Assembly: GCF_002865585.1 (NCBI RefSeq)
Contig: NZ_CP025581.1
Coordinates: 806,001 to 870,000 of the forward strand
Origin: Nocardioides houyundeii
GTDB lineage: Bacteria; Actinomycetota; Actinomycetes; Propionibacteriales; Nocardioidaceae
Length of the DNA: 64,000 bases
Direction: 5' to 3'
The first letter of the stretch is position 1; each line of letters begins with the position of its first letter. The position numbers and the translations under genes were made by a program. This document shows, piece after piece, positions 27,922 to 36,555 of the stretch. Below the pieces are notes generated by a model. That model did not search any database and was not told the origin of the DNA. It worked only from the letters and a program-made list of their open reading frames with translations.

Positions 27922-30900
27922 ATGTCGACGTCCGCTCCCGCGCTGAGGATCAGCTACCCGCCTGAGCTGCCGGTCTCGCAGCGCCATGACGACATCGCCG
28001 AGGCGATCCGGGACCACCAGGTCGTCATCGTCGCGGGCGAGACCGGCTCCGGCAAGACGACCCAGCTGCCCAAGATCTGCCTGGAGCTGGGCCGCGGCCG
28101 GGCCGGCAAGGACGGTCGCCGCGGCAGCCTGATCGGGCACACCCAGCCCCGGCGGATCGCTGCCCGCTCCGTGGCGGAGCGGATCGCCTCCGAGCTCGGC
28201 ACCGAGCTGGGGGACCTGGTCGGCTACCAGGTGCGGTTCACCGACCGGACCTCGCAGGCCAGCCGGGTCAAGGTGATGACCGACGGCATCCTGCTGGCCG
28301 AGCTGCAGCGCGACCGTCAGCTGAAGAAGTACGACACGATCATCATCGACGAGGCACACGAGCGCAGCCTCAACATCGACTTCCTGCTCGGCTACCTCAA
28401 GCGGCTGCTGCCCAAGCGTCCGGACCTCAAGCTGATCATCACCTCCGCCACCATCGACGTGGACCGGTTCTCCGCGCATTTCGACGACGCCCCGGTGATC
28501 GAGGTCTCCGGGCGCACCTGGCCGGTGGAGGTGAGGTACCGCCCGCTGATCGAGCTCCCCGAGGCCGACGAGGAGGGCGAGCCGGTGCAGCGCGACCAGA
28601 CCGAGGCGATCCTCGACGCGGTGCGCGAGCTCTCCGTCGCGGGCCCCGGCGACGTCCTGGTCTTCCTGCCCGGCGAGCGCGAGATCCGCGACACCGCCGA
28701 CGCGCTGGAGTCGCTCGGATCCGACCGGCTCGAGGTGGTGCCGCTCTACTCGCGGCTCTCCGCCGCCGAGCAGCACCGCGTCTTCTCCTCCCACCCGACC
28801 ACGGTGCGCCGGGTGGTGCTGGCCACCAACGTCGCGGAGACCTCGCTGACCGTGCCCGGCATCCGGTACGTCGTGGACACCGGGTTCGCGCGGATCTCCC
28901 GCTACTCCGCGCGCACCAAGGTGCAGCGGCTGCCCATCGAGCCGATCAGCCAGGCCTCGGCCAACCAGCGCTCCGGCCGCTGCGGCCGGGTGGCGGAGGG
29001 GATCGCGATCCGGCTCTACTCCGAGGAGGACTTCGAGTCCCGCCCGGAGTTCACCGACCCCGAGATCCTGCGGACCAACCTGGCCTCGGTCATCCTGCAG
29101 ATGACCTCGCTGGGCCTGGGCGACCTGGCCCGCTTCCCCTTCGTCGACCCGCCCGACAAGCGCAACATCACCGCCGGGATCCAGCTGCTCGAGGAGCTCG
29201 GTGCGCTCGGGTCCGCCGAGAAGCAGGAGCGGGGCCCCCGGCTCACCGCGCTGGGCCGCCGGCTCGCGCGGCTGCCGATCGACCCCCGGCTGGGCCGGAT
29301 GATCCTGGAGGCCGAGCGGCTGGGCTGCGTGCGCGAGGTGATCGTGATCGCTGCGGCGCTGAGCCTGCAGGACCCCCGCGAGCGCCCGGCGGAGAAGCAG
29401 GCCCAGGCCGACCAGCTGCACGCCCGGTTCAAGGACAAGTCCTCGGACTTCCTCACCTGGCTCAACCTGTGGCGCTACCTCAAGGAGCAGCAGCGTGAGC
29501 TGTCCTCCAGCGCCTTCCGCCGGATGTGCAAGCGCGAGTTCCTCAACTACCTCCGGGTCCGGGAGTGGCAGGACTTCGAGTCCCAGCTGCGGCAGGTGTG
29601 CAAGGAGATGAAGGTCGACCTGGGGCACCCGGCCGACGTGCCCGACGCCGACGGCATCCACCAGGCGCTGCTGTCGGGGCTGCTCTCCCAGATCGGCGTG
29701 CTGGAGGAGCGGGAGCGGGCCAAGCAGGGCGAGCGGCGCGGGATGCGGGAGTACCTCGGTGCTCGCGGCTCCCGGTTCGCGATCTTCCCGGGCAGCACGC
29801 TCAAGGGCGTCAACCCGGCGTACGTGATGGCCGGGGAGCTGGTGGAGACCGGGCGGCTGTGGGCGCGGCAGAACGCCGCGATCAAGCCGGAGTGGGCCGA
29901 GCGCCTCGGCGCGCACCTGGTCAAGCGCAGCTACAGCGAGCCGGTCTGGTCCAAGAAGCGCGCCGCGGTCACCGCGCTGGAGAAGGTCACCCTGTACGGC
30001 GTACCGCTGGTGGCCGACCGCCGCGTCAATTACGGCCGAATAGACCCGGCGCTCTCGCGCGAGCTGTTCATCCGGCACGCCCTGGTCTACGGCGAGTGGG
30101 AGACCAGGCACCGCTTCTACGCCCGCAACCTCGCGCTGCTCGCCGAGGCCGAGGAGCTGGAGCACCGTGCCCGGCGCCGCGACCTGGTGGTCGACGAGCA
30201 CACCCTCTTCGACTTCTACGACGCCCGGATCCCCGCGGACGTGGTCAGCGGCGCCCACTTCGACCAGTGGTGGAAGCAGGAGCGGCACCAGCACCCCGAC
30301 CTGCTGACCTTCGACCCCGAGATGCTGGTCCACGACAGTGCCGAGGAGGTCGCGGCCGCCGACTTCCCCACCGAGTGGCACGGGGACCACCTCACCTTCG
30401 AGATCAGCTACCACTTCGAGCCCGGGGCCGCCGACGACGGGCTCACCATCGACGTCCCGGTGGCGACCCTCAACCAGGTCCAGGCCGACGACTTCTCGTG
30501 GCTCGTGCCGGGGCTGCGCGAGGAGCTGGTGGTCAACCTGATCCGCACCCTGCCCAAGAGCCTGCGGGTCAACTTCGTGCCCGCCCCGAACACCGCCCGG
30601 GCCTTCCTGGCCGCCGTACCGGCGGGCCAGGAGCCGCTGCTGGACGCCCTGGAGCGCTACCTGCGCTCGGTCACGGGCGTGCACGTGCCGCGCGAGGCGT
30701 GGGAGCTGGACAAGCTGCCCGAGCACCTGAGGCCCACGTTCCGGGTGGTGGGGGAGTCCGGCCAGGAGGCTGCCCGCGGCAAGGACCTGGAGGCGCTCAA
30801 GGCACCGCTGCGGCCCACCTTCGCCGCGGCGATGGCGGAGGTCGCCAGCGACACCGGGGTCACCGCGACCGGGCAGCGCAGCTGGACCTTCGGCACCATC

Positions 30901-31710
30901 GAGGAATCCTTCACCCAGCGCCGCGCCGGGCACGAGGTGCGCGGTCACCCGGCCCTGGTCGACGAGCAGACCAGCGTCGGGCTGGGAGTGTTCGGCTCCG
31001 CCGAGGAGGCCGAGGCGCGGCACCGGCTCGGCGTACGACGGCTGCTGCTGCTGGCCACCCCGGACGCGTCGGGGGTGGTGAAGCAGCTCTCCAACGCCGA
31101 GAAGCTCGGCCTCGCCGCGTCGCCGTACCCGACGACGGCGGAGCTGCTGGAGGACGTCCGCGCCGCGGTGCTCGGCGACCTGGTCGACGCCCGGCCCCCG
31201 GTGCGGGACCGGGAGGCCTACGACAAGCTGCTCGCCGAGGCGGAGCGGGACCTGGCGCCGGCCATGCCCGCCGCGATCGCCGACGTGCTGCGCGTGCTCT
31301 CGTCGTGGCGGGCGTGCGAGAAGGCGCTCTCGGGCCGCGCGGACCTGCAGACGCTGCCGGCGTTGAGCGACATGAAGTCCCAGCTGGAGCGCCTGGTGCA
31401 CCGAGGGTTCATCGGCGAGGCCGGGATGGCGCAGCTGCGCCAGGTGCCGCGCTACCTCGCCGCGATCGAGCACCGCCGGGAGAAGCTCGCCGGCCAGGTG
31501 GCCAAGGACCGGCAGCTGATGGACCAGGTGGCCGACCTCCAGGCCGCCTACCTGCACCGCGTCCAGGCACTGCCCGAGGGCTGCCCGCCGAGCCGCTCGC
31601 TGTGGCGGGTGCGCTGGATGCTGGAGGAGTACCGGGTCTCCCTGTGGGCCCAGCAGCTGGGGACCGCGCAGTCGGTCTCGGACCAGCGGATCCGCAAGGC
31701 CCTGGGCTGA
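27922..31710 (+). CDS. hrpA: ATP-dependent RNA helicase HrpA (DEAH box)
   Basis: HrpA is a DEAH/RHA-type helicase; in E. coli it processes mRNA and rescues stalled ribosomes. The 1262-residue protein has Walker A GETGSGKTTQ (K45), motif Ia TQPRRIAA, motif II DEAH at 143-146, motif III TSATID, motif V TNVAETSLTVPG and motif VI QRSGRCGRV. The HA2/ratchet and OB-fold regions follow, and then the long C-terminal DUF3418-type domain of about 550 residues that marks HrpA. The ATG at 27922 is 10 nt after a CACAAT hexamer (27906-27911); the ATG at 27910 overlaps that element and is less likely. Confidence 0.95.
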   Translation: MSTSAPALRISYPPELPVSQRHDDIAEAIRDHQVVIVAGETGSGKTTQLPKICLELGRGRAGKDGRRGSLIGHTQPRRIAARSVAERIASELGTELGDLVGYQVRFTDRTSQASRVKVMTDGILLAELQRDRQLKKYDTIIIDEAHERSLNIDFLLGYLKRLLPKRPDLKLIITSATIDVDRFSAHFDDAPVIEVSGRTWPVEVRYRPLIELPEADEEGEPVQRDQTEAILDAVRELSVAGPGDVLVFLPGEREIRDTADALESLGSDRLEVVPLYSRLSAAEQHRVFSSHPTTVRRVVLATNVAETSLTVPGIRYVVDTGFARISRYSARTKVQRLPIEPISQASANQRSGRCGRVAEGIAIRLYSEEDFESRPEFTDPEILRTNLASVILQMTSLGLGDLARFPFVDPPDKRNITAGIQLLEELGALGSAEKQERGPRLTALGRRLARLPIDPRLGRMILEAERLGCVREVIVIAAALSLQDPRERPAEKQAQADQLHARFKDKSSDFLTWLNLWRYLKEQQRELSSSAFRRMCKREFLNYLRVREWQDFESQLRQVCKEMKVDLGHPADVPDADGIHQALLSGLLSQIGVLEERERAKQGERRGMREYLGARGSRFAIFPGSTLKGVNPAYVMAGELVETGRLWARQNAAIKPEWAERLGAHLVKRSYSEPVWSKKRAAVTALEKVTLYGVPLVADRRVNYGRIDPALSRELFIRHALVYGEWETRHRFYARNLALLAEAEELEHRARRRDLVVDEHTLFDFYDARIPADVVSGAHFDQWWKQERHQHPDLLTFDPEMLVHDSAEEVAAADFPTEWHGDHLTFEISYHFEPGAADDGLTIDVPVATLNQVQADDFSWLVPGLREELVVNLIRTLPKSLRVNFVPAPNTARAFLAAVPAGQEPLLDALERYLRSVTGVHVPREAWELDKLPEHLRPTFRVVGESGQEAARGKDLEALKAPLRPTFAAAMAEVASDTGVTATGQRSWTFGTIEESFTQRRAGHEVRGHPALVDEQTSVGLGVFGSAEEAEARHRLGVRRLLLLATPDASGVVKQLSNAEKLGLAASPYPTTAELLEDVRAAVLGDLVDARPPVRDREAYDKLLAEAERDLAPAMPAAIADVLRVLSSWRACEKALSGRADLQTLPALSDMKSQLERLVHRGFIGEAGMAQLRQVPRYLAAIEHRREKLAGQVAKDRQLMDQVADLQAAYLHRVQALPEGCPPSRSLWRVRWMLEEYRVSLWAQQLGTAQSVSDQRIRKALG

Positions 31711-31739
31711 GCCGCCCGGCACGGACGTACTCTGTGGCG

Positions 31740-32357
31740 ATGGGTGAGCGGGCACACCACCGGCCGATGGCGCCGGGGGACAAGTTCTTCGACGAGATCG
31801 AGTCGGGGGGCGATCCGGCCCTGCTCCGCGAGGCCGCCGACCGCGCTGCGGTGCTGATGGTCCGCGGTGCCCGGGCCAGCGGCGACGACGCGGTCGCCGA
31901 GCGGGTGGTGCACCTCGCCGAGACCGAGGGGCTGGAGGTGCTGGCCGAGCTGTGGTCCGGGTCGCCCGCGGACTCCCTCGCCGGGGCGCTGTGGCGGCTC
32001 TACCTGCTCCGCTCCTGGGTGTACGCCGACCCCGAGCGCGCGGCGGTGGAGTTCGAGGCCGGTCGGCGTGCCGCGCCGGTGGCCCGGGTGGTGGCCGGGG
32101 TGGCCGACCCGCCCGGACCCGAGCAGCTGCGCGCCATGGTCGATGCGGTGCTGCGCGGCATCGTGCAGGCCGACTTCGCCGACGTGCTGCACCGCGCGGC
32201 GGCCTTCGCCCACGTGGTGGCAGTCGGCCGGGCCACGCGGCACGACGAGGACGGCCGGGTCCGCGGGGCCAGCCACGAGGACACCGTCAGGATGCTGGGC
32301 CTGGCCGAGCAGCTGGAGTCCGCGGCGAGGCAGGAGATGCTCGGCGAGCTGAGCTGA
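31740..32357 (+). CDS. Conserved hypothetical protein (205 aa)
   Basis: This is an all-helical-looking 205-residue protein of no family I can name. It starts MGERAHHRPMAPGDKFFDEI and contains LAGALWRLYLLRSWVYADPE and MVDAVLRGIVQADFADVLHRAAAF split over helices. It has no signal peptide and no cysteines. A TACTCT hexamer at 31728-31733 lies 6 nt before the ATG, so it is probably transcribed on its own as a leaderless mRNA, although hrpA ends only 29 bp upstream. Confidence 0.6.
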   Translation: MGERAHHRPMAPGDKFFDEIESGGDPALLREAADRAAVLMVRGARASGDDAVAERVVHLAETEGLEVLAELWSGSPADSLAGALWRLYLLRSWVYADPERAAVEFEAGRRAAPVARVVAGVADPPGPEQLRAMVDAVLRGIVQADFADVLHRAAAFAHVVAVGRATRHDEDGRVRGASHEDTVRMLGLAEQLESAARQEMLGELS

Positions 32358-32373
32358 GCTGCTTCAGCCCAGG

Positions 32374-32832
32374 TCAGCCCAGGTCATGGAAGCGGCGGGC
32401 CGCGGTGACCACGCTGTGGAACACCGGCTCGTCCAGCGCCGCGCCCTCGCGCCGGATCGCGCCCGCGTCCAAGCGCAACAGCCGGTCCAGCCGGACCTCG
32501 CTGGGGCGGCCCTGGCGGTCCCAGTCGCCGCTTCCGACGTCCATCCAGTGTCGTCCGTGGCGCGCCTCGTCGGCGGCGTCCAGGTCGTGGTCCTGGCTGC
32601 TCAGCATCAGTCCCAGCCACTGGCCGCCGTCCCGGCCCAGCAGCAGGACCGGACGGTCCTTGCCCTGCCGCGGGTCGTCCTCGTAGGGCACCCAGCCCCA
32701 CACGACCTCGCCCGGGTCGGGCTGCCCGTCCCTCTCCACGGCGTACTCGACGCGCGGCACCGCGCCCCGGCTCGGCCGCGGGTCAGCCCGTCGCGAGGAG
32801 AGCAGGTCGAGGGTGCGGCGCAGGAGGCTCAT
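32374..32832 (-). CDS. PemK/MazF-like toxin-fold protein
   Basis: The 152-residue protein contains a PemK/MazF-type SH3-like barrel. EVVWGWVPYEDDPRQGKDRP is the first strand and the RP element of the family; VLLLGRDGGQWLGLMLSS and the basic VRLDRLLRLDAGAI follow. MazF-family toxins cut RNA, but the stand-alone actinobacterial versions are often longer and of unproven toxicity. I see no antitoxin gene on either side. A TAGCGT hexamer (32845-32840) sits 7 nt before the ATG at 32832, which rules against the upstream ATG at 32862. Confidence 0.65.
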   Translation of the reverse strand: MSLLRRTLDLLSSRRADPRPSRGAVPRVEYAVERDGQPDPGEVVWGWVPYEDDPRQGKDRPVLLLGRDGGQWLGLMLSSQDHDLDAADEARHGRHWMDVGSGDWDRQGRPSEVRLDRLLRLDAGAIRREGAALDEPVFHSVVTAARRFHDLG

Positions 32833-32947
32833 CTCGAGCACGCTACCCAACGCGCCGAGCACGTCCGGCGCCGGCAGGCGGCGCGAGCGCGCGGGCCGTG
32901 GAAGCCGATAGATGGTGATGCGCCGGACCGGGAGCGCCTCTCGGCAC

Positions 32948-32972
32948 GTGGCCGCTCGTGGCGGCTATTTTT
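32948..32972 (+). terminator. Terminator-like hairpin with U-tract, no obvious gene before it
   Basis: A GCCGC / GCGGC stem (32951-32955 with 32961-32965, extendable by weaker pairs) is followed by TATTTTT. The T-run is rare in this genome. The nearest upstream gene on this strand ends at 32357 and the intervening gene is on the other strand. It could end a small RNA or attenuate the lipoprotein gene at 33128. Confidence 0.4.
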
Positions 32973-33127
32973 GGGACCCGGGGCTGCCGCAGCCCGACGC
33001 ACCACCGTTGACCATTGTAGTTCGTGGTCCCGCGCGAGAAACAGGTACGGCGCTCCTGGCGGGGCGCGACCGGGCGCTCGGTAAGGTGAGGGGGCCCTGC
33101 ACCGTGCGACGAGAGTGAGCTTCCCCC

Positions 33128-34501
33128 ATGCCGACCCGCCGTCCGGCCCTGGCACTTGCTGCTGCCTTGACCTTCGCCCTGGTGGCGACCGGGTGCAGCG
33201 ATCCTGAGGACGGGGCGGCGCCCAAGCCGGATCCCACCACCGCGGCCGCCAGCCCGACCGTGACCCCCTCGCCCACCGACCTCACGCTCGGGGTCTACGG
33301 GTCCCCCGAGGAGGCCGAGGCCTGGAAGGACGTGGTGGCGGAGTTCAACGAGTCGTCCGAGACCGGCGAGGTCACCCTGAAGGTGTGGAAGGACAAGGAC
33401 ACCGCGTTCCGCGCGGTACGCCGCGGCGAGGTGCCCGACGTCTTCATGTCCTCCCGCGAGGACCTCGACCACCTCCTCCAGGCCGACATCACCCGGCCGG
33501 TCAGCGAGCTGCTCGACGAGCGCGGCGTGGACTTCGGTGACCGGTTCTCCCGGGACGCCGTGCAGTCCTACGGCGTGGATGACGAGCTGCAGTGCATGGC
33601 CTACTCCGTCTCCCCGATGGTGCTCTACGTGAACACCAAGCTGGTGGACTTCGCCAAGATGGAGCGCCGCGGCCTGGACGTCCCCGCCCGCTGGGACCGC
33701 TGGTCCCTGGCGCAGTTCGCCACCGCGGCGGACTTCGCGGCCCGGCCCCGGCGCGGCACCGCGGGCTTCCACATCGACGCCACCATCGAGGGCCTCGCGC
33801 CGTTCATCACCTCCGGCGGCGGGTCGGTGTGGAACGACTCGTCCGAGCCCACCTCCCTGAGCTTCTCCGACGACGCCTCCCGCGCCGCGCTGGAGCAGTC
33901 CCTGGCAGTGCTGCGGGACGCCAGCCTGACCCTGACCGAGGAGCAGCTGGCCAGGCACACGCCGTTGGAGTGGTTCAAGCGCGGCAAGCTCGGCATGATC
34001 GCCGGCTACCGCGACCTGGTGCCCGAGCTGCGCGCGGTGCGTGGGCTCTGGTTCGACGTGGTCTCGATGCCGACCCTGGAGACCAGCAGCACCTCCGGTG
34101 ACGTCACCGGCCTGTGCATGTCGGCCAAGACCGAGGACGCCGCCGCCGCCGCGGACCTGATCGCCTACCTGGTCGGCGACGGCCCGGTGGAGCAGGTCAC
34201 CGCTGCCGGGTCGATGGTGCCGGCGAACCTGTCGGTGGCCGGCTCCGACGCCTTCCTGCAGCGCGGTCGTCAGCCGATCCACTCCCGCATCTTCAACATC
34301 GCGGTGCGCGGCATGGTGATCCCGCCGCTGGTCGAGTCCTGGGACGAGCTCGAGGACGCGGTCGCGCCGCAGCTCCAGGAGCTGCTGACCGCGCCCGGCG
34401 AGCTCGACCTGGACGCGGTGACGGAGCAGGTCGACGAGGCGTCGCGCACGGTGCTGGAGCGCGAGGACGCCGAGGAGACCGAGGCCCCGGCGGAGCAGTG
34501 A
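33128..34501 (+). CDS. Extracellular solute-binding lipoprotein (ABC importer type)
   Basis: The 457-residue protein has a lipoprotein signal ending at C23 (LVATGC), a Thr/Pro-rich linker, then a family-1 sugar-type binding protein fold. Visible pieces are LTLGVYGSPEEAEAWKDVVA, FNESSETGEVTLKVWKDKD, VPDVFMSSREDL, MVLYVNTKLV and GRQPIHSRIFN. The C-terminus is acidic. Carbohydrate-type ligands are typical for the family, but no permease or ATPase gene is adjacent, so the importer must be elsewhere or the protein has another role. A TAAGGT hexamer at 33082-33087 implies a leader of about 35 nt. Confidence 0.8.
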   Translation: MPTRRPALALAAALTFALVATGCSDPEDGAAPKPDPTTAAASPTVTPSPTDLTLGVYGSPEEAEAWKDVVAEFNESSETGEVTLKVWKDKDTAFRAVRRGEVPDVFMSSREDLDHLLQADITRPVSELLDERGVDFGDRFSRDAVQSYGVDDELQCMAYSVSPMVLYVNTKLVDFAKMERRGLDVPARWDRWSLAQFATAADFAARPRRGTAGFHIDATIEGLAPFITSGGGSVWNDSSEPTSLSFSDDASRAALEQSLAVLRDASLTLTEEQLARHTPLEWFKRGKLGMIAGYRDLVPELRAVRGLWFDVVSMPTLETSSTSGDVTGLCMSAKTEDAAAAADLIAYLVGDGPVEQVTAAGSMVPANLSVAGSDAFLQRGRQPIHSRIFNIAVRGMVIPPLVESWDELEDAVAPQLQELLTAPGELDLDAVTEQVDEASRTVLEREDAEETEAPAEQ

Positions 34502-34511
34502 CGGCGGGGGC

Positions 34512-35855
34512 CTACTCCGCGTCGGCGTCGGCCGGGTCTCCGAGCAGGCCGAGGTCGTCGGGCTCCTCCTCGACCGGCTGGTCGCCCACCAGCACGGCGT
34601 CCACCAGCGGCGGGGTGACCAGCTCGACCTGCCACGGGCGGGCGCCGTACGAGCGCAGCTGCTCGGCCAGCTGATCGGCCAGCTCCTGCTCGTCCCGGGT
34701 CGCGGGCGGGGCCCACATGGCGCGCCGCACGTAGTCGGGGGTGATGAGGTTCTCCACCGGCAGGTGGTTGGCCTCGGCGAGCGCCAGGGTCGCCGCGCGG
34801 GCCGCCTTGAAGCGCCGGTCCGCGGCGGGCTCCCGCTCGGCCCAGGTGCGCGGGTGGGGCGGTCCGTCGCCGCGCGGCGAGCGCTGCGGCAGCTGGTCCT
34901 CGGGCAGCTGGGCCGCCTCGGCCAGGGCAGCGGTCCAGCGAGAGGCGTACCGCTCGGCGCCGCGCCCGTGGAAGCCCCGGGTCGCCAGCAGGGCGCCGCG
35001 GTCGGTCGGCATCGCGGTGGCGGCGGCGATGATCGCGGCGTCGGGGATGATGCGGCCCGGCGTCACGTCACGCTGGCGCGCCAGGTCGTCCCGGGTCTCC
35101 CACAGGGCGCGGACCGCGGCCAGCTGGCGGCGGCCGCGCAGCCGCTGCATCCCGGAGGTACGGCGCCACGGCTCCACCCGGACCGCGGGCTGGAAGTCCA
35201 GCAGGTGGGTGAACTCCTGGCGCGCCCACTCGTCCTTGCCCTGCTCGACGAGCTCGGCGGCCATGTGGTCGCGCAGGTCGACGAGCACCTCGACGTCCAG
35301 GGCGGCGTACTCCAGCCAGGGGCGGGGGAGCGGGCGGGTGGACCAGTCGGCGGCGGAGTGCTCCTTGCGCATCCGCAGGCCCACGATCTCCTCGACCAGC
35401 GTCGCCAGGCCGACCCGGTGGTAGCCGAGCAGTCGACCCGCCAGCTCGGTGTCGAAGATCGACGTGGGCGTCAGGCCGACCTCGCGCAGGCAGGGCAGGT
35501 CCTGGGTGGCCGCGTGCAGGATCCACTCCTCGGTGCCCAGGGCCTCGGCGAGCTCCGGCAGGTCGGAGCCGAAGGGGATGGGGTCGATGAGCCAGGTCCC
35601 GGAGTCGCCGCGGCGCAGCTGGATCAGGTACGCCCGGCTGGAGTAGCGGTAGCCCGAGGCCCGCTCGGCGTCGATCGCCACCGGCCCGGTCGCCGCGGCG
35701 AGCGCCGCGCAGGCCTTGGCCAGTGCTGCGGGGGTGTCCACGATGTCGGGGATGCCGCCACTGAGGGTGAGCAGGGGGACGGGGGGCGCCGGCTCGGCGT
35801 CACCCTCCGGTGAGGCGCCGGTGGTCAGGGCCTCGTCGTCGGGGGTTGAGGTCAT
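34512..35855 (-). CDS. rnd: Ribonuclease D-like 3'-5' exonuclease with HRDC domain
   Basis: The 447-residue protein has a DEDD-type exonuclease domain (about 45-220). GPVAIDAERASGYRYSSRAY carries the DxE motif, ILHAATQDLPCL and SIFDTELAGRLLGY the second Asp, and WLEYAALDVEVLVDL the final Asp with its Tyr. An HRDC domain (about 240-320) and a C-terminal HRDC-like region follow. RNase D trims tRNA and other stable RNAs. The ATG overlaps the DUF3000 stop as TGATG, so the two are translationally coupled. DUF3000, this gene and hemE are neighbours in many actinobacteria. Confidence 0.9.
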   Translation of the reverse strand: MTSTPDDEALTTGASPEGDAEPAPPVPLLTLSGGIPDIVDTPAALAKACAALAAATGPVAIDAERASGYRYSSRAYLIQLRRGDSGTWLIDPIPFGSDLPELAEALGTEEWILHAATQDLPCLREVGLTPTSIFDTELAGRLLGYHRVGLATLVEEIVGLRMRKEHSAADWSTRPLPRPWLEYAALDVEVLVDLRDHMAAELVEQGKDEWARQEFTHLLDFQPAVRVEPWRRTSGMQRLRGRRQLAAVRALWETRDDLARQRDVTPGRIIPDAAIIAAATAMPTDRGALLATRGFHGRGAERYASRWTAALAEAAQLPEDQLPQRSPRGDGPPHPRTWAEREPAADRRFKAARAATLALAEANHLPVENLITPDYVRRAMWAPPATRDEQELADQLAEQLRSYGARPWQVELVTPPLVDAVLVGDQPVEEEPDDLGLLGDPADADAE

Positions 35856-36484
35856 CAGACGCCGACGCCTCGCTGCCCTCGTCGGCTGGGGATCGCGGTC
35901 ACGCCCGGGGGCAGCGGCGGCAGTCCGGCCGCGGTGCAGAGCAGCTCGCCCCAGGCCTCGACGTGCGGGGTGATGTCCAGCGTGCCCTCGCTGTCGGCGG
36001 CCACCGGGGTCCACGAGGCGCGGATCTCGATCTGGGCCGTGCCCTCGTCGTCCGACATCTGGCCGAAGCTCTCCGAGGCGACCCGGGTGACGGTGCCGGA
36101 GGCAGCGGTGAAGGCGGCGCCGTGGGCGCCCAGCGCCTCGGTCAGCCAGCTCCAGCCGACCTCGCCGAGCAGCGGGTCGGTGATCAGCTCGGGGTCGATC
36201 TCCGCGCGGGCGTAGGCCACGCAGCGGAAGGTGCCGTCCCAGGCGTCGTTGCCGGCGGGGTCGTGGAGCAGGATGATCCGTCCGGTGCCGAGCTCCAGGT
36301 CGTCGACGGTGACGTCGGCGGTCAGGGCGCTGGAGTGCGGGGCGATGCGCTGCGGCGCCGGCATCTCCTCGCAGAAGATCTCCGGACGCAGGACGGCTGC
36401 GGCCATCGCCCGAACGGCCTCGCGGAACTCCGCGGGCACTTCCTCCGCACCCCGTTCGGGATACGTCTCAGAGTGGACGACCAT
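35855..36484 (-). CDS. DUF3000 family protein
   Basis: The 209-residue protein belongs to the actinobacterial DUF3000 family, recognised by EVPAEFREAVRAMAAAVLRPE, APHSSALTADV, EVGWSWLTEALGAHGA and WTPVAADSEGTLDITPHV. Its function is unknown; position next to RNase D and hemE is conserved. A TAGGCT hexamer (36496-36491) lies 6 nt before the ATG, giving a leaderless start. It is divergent from hemE with 71 bp between the starts. Confidence 0.85.
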   Translation of the reverse strand: MVVHSETYPERGAEEVPAEFREAVRAMAAAVLRPEIFCEEMPAPQRIAPHSSALTADVTVDDLELGTGRIILLHDPAGNDAWDGTFRCVAYARAEIDPELITDPLLGEVGWSWLTEALGAHGAAFTAASGTVTRVASESFGQMSDDEGTAQIEIRASWTPVAADSEGTLDITPHVEAWGELLCTAAGLPPLPPGVTAIPSRRGQRGVGV

Positions 36485-36555
36485 GGACGCAGCCTACGTC
36501 GGAAGGCGCAATCCGCGATGTGCCAACACGCCGCCTGACCTGCGATGATCGCCGG

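Noticed and set aside
27172..31755. Open frame of 1527 codons antisense to hrpA
   Set aside because: It is a shadow of the helicase gene; no domain-like segment, and hrpA explains the region completely.
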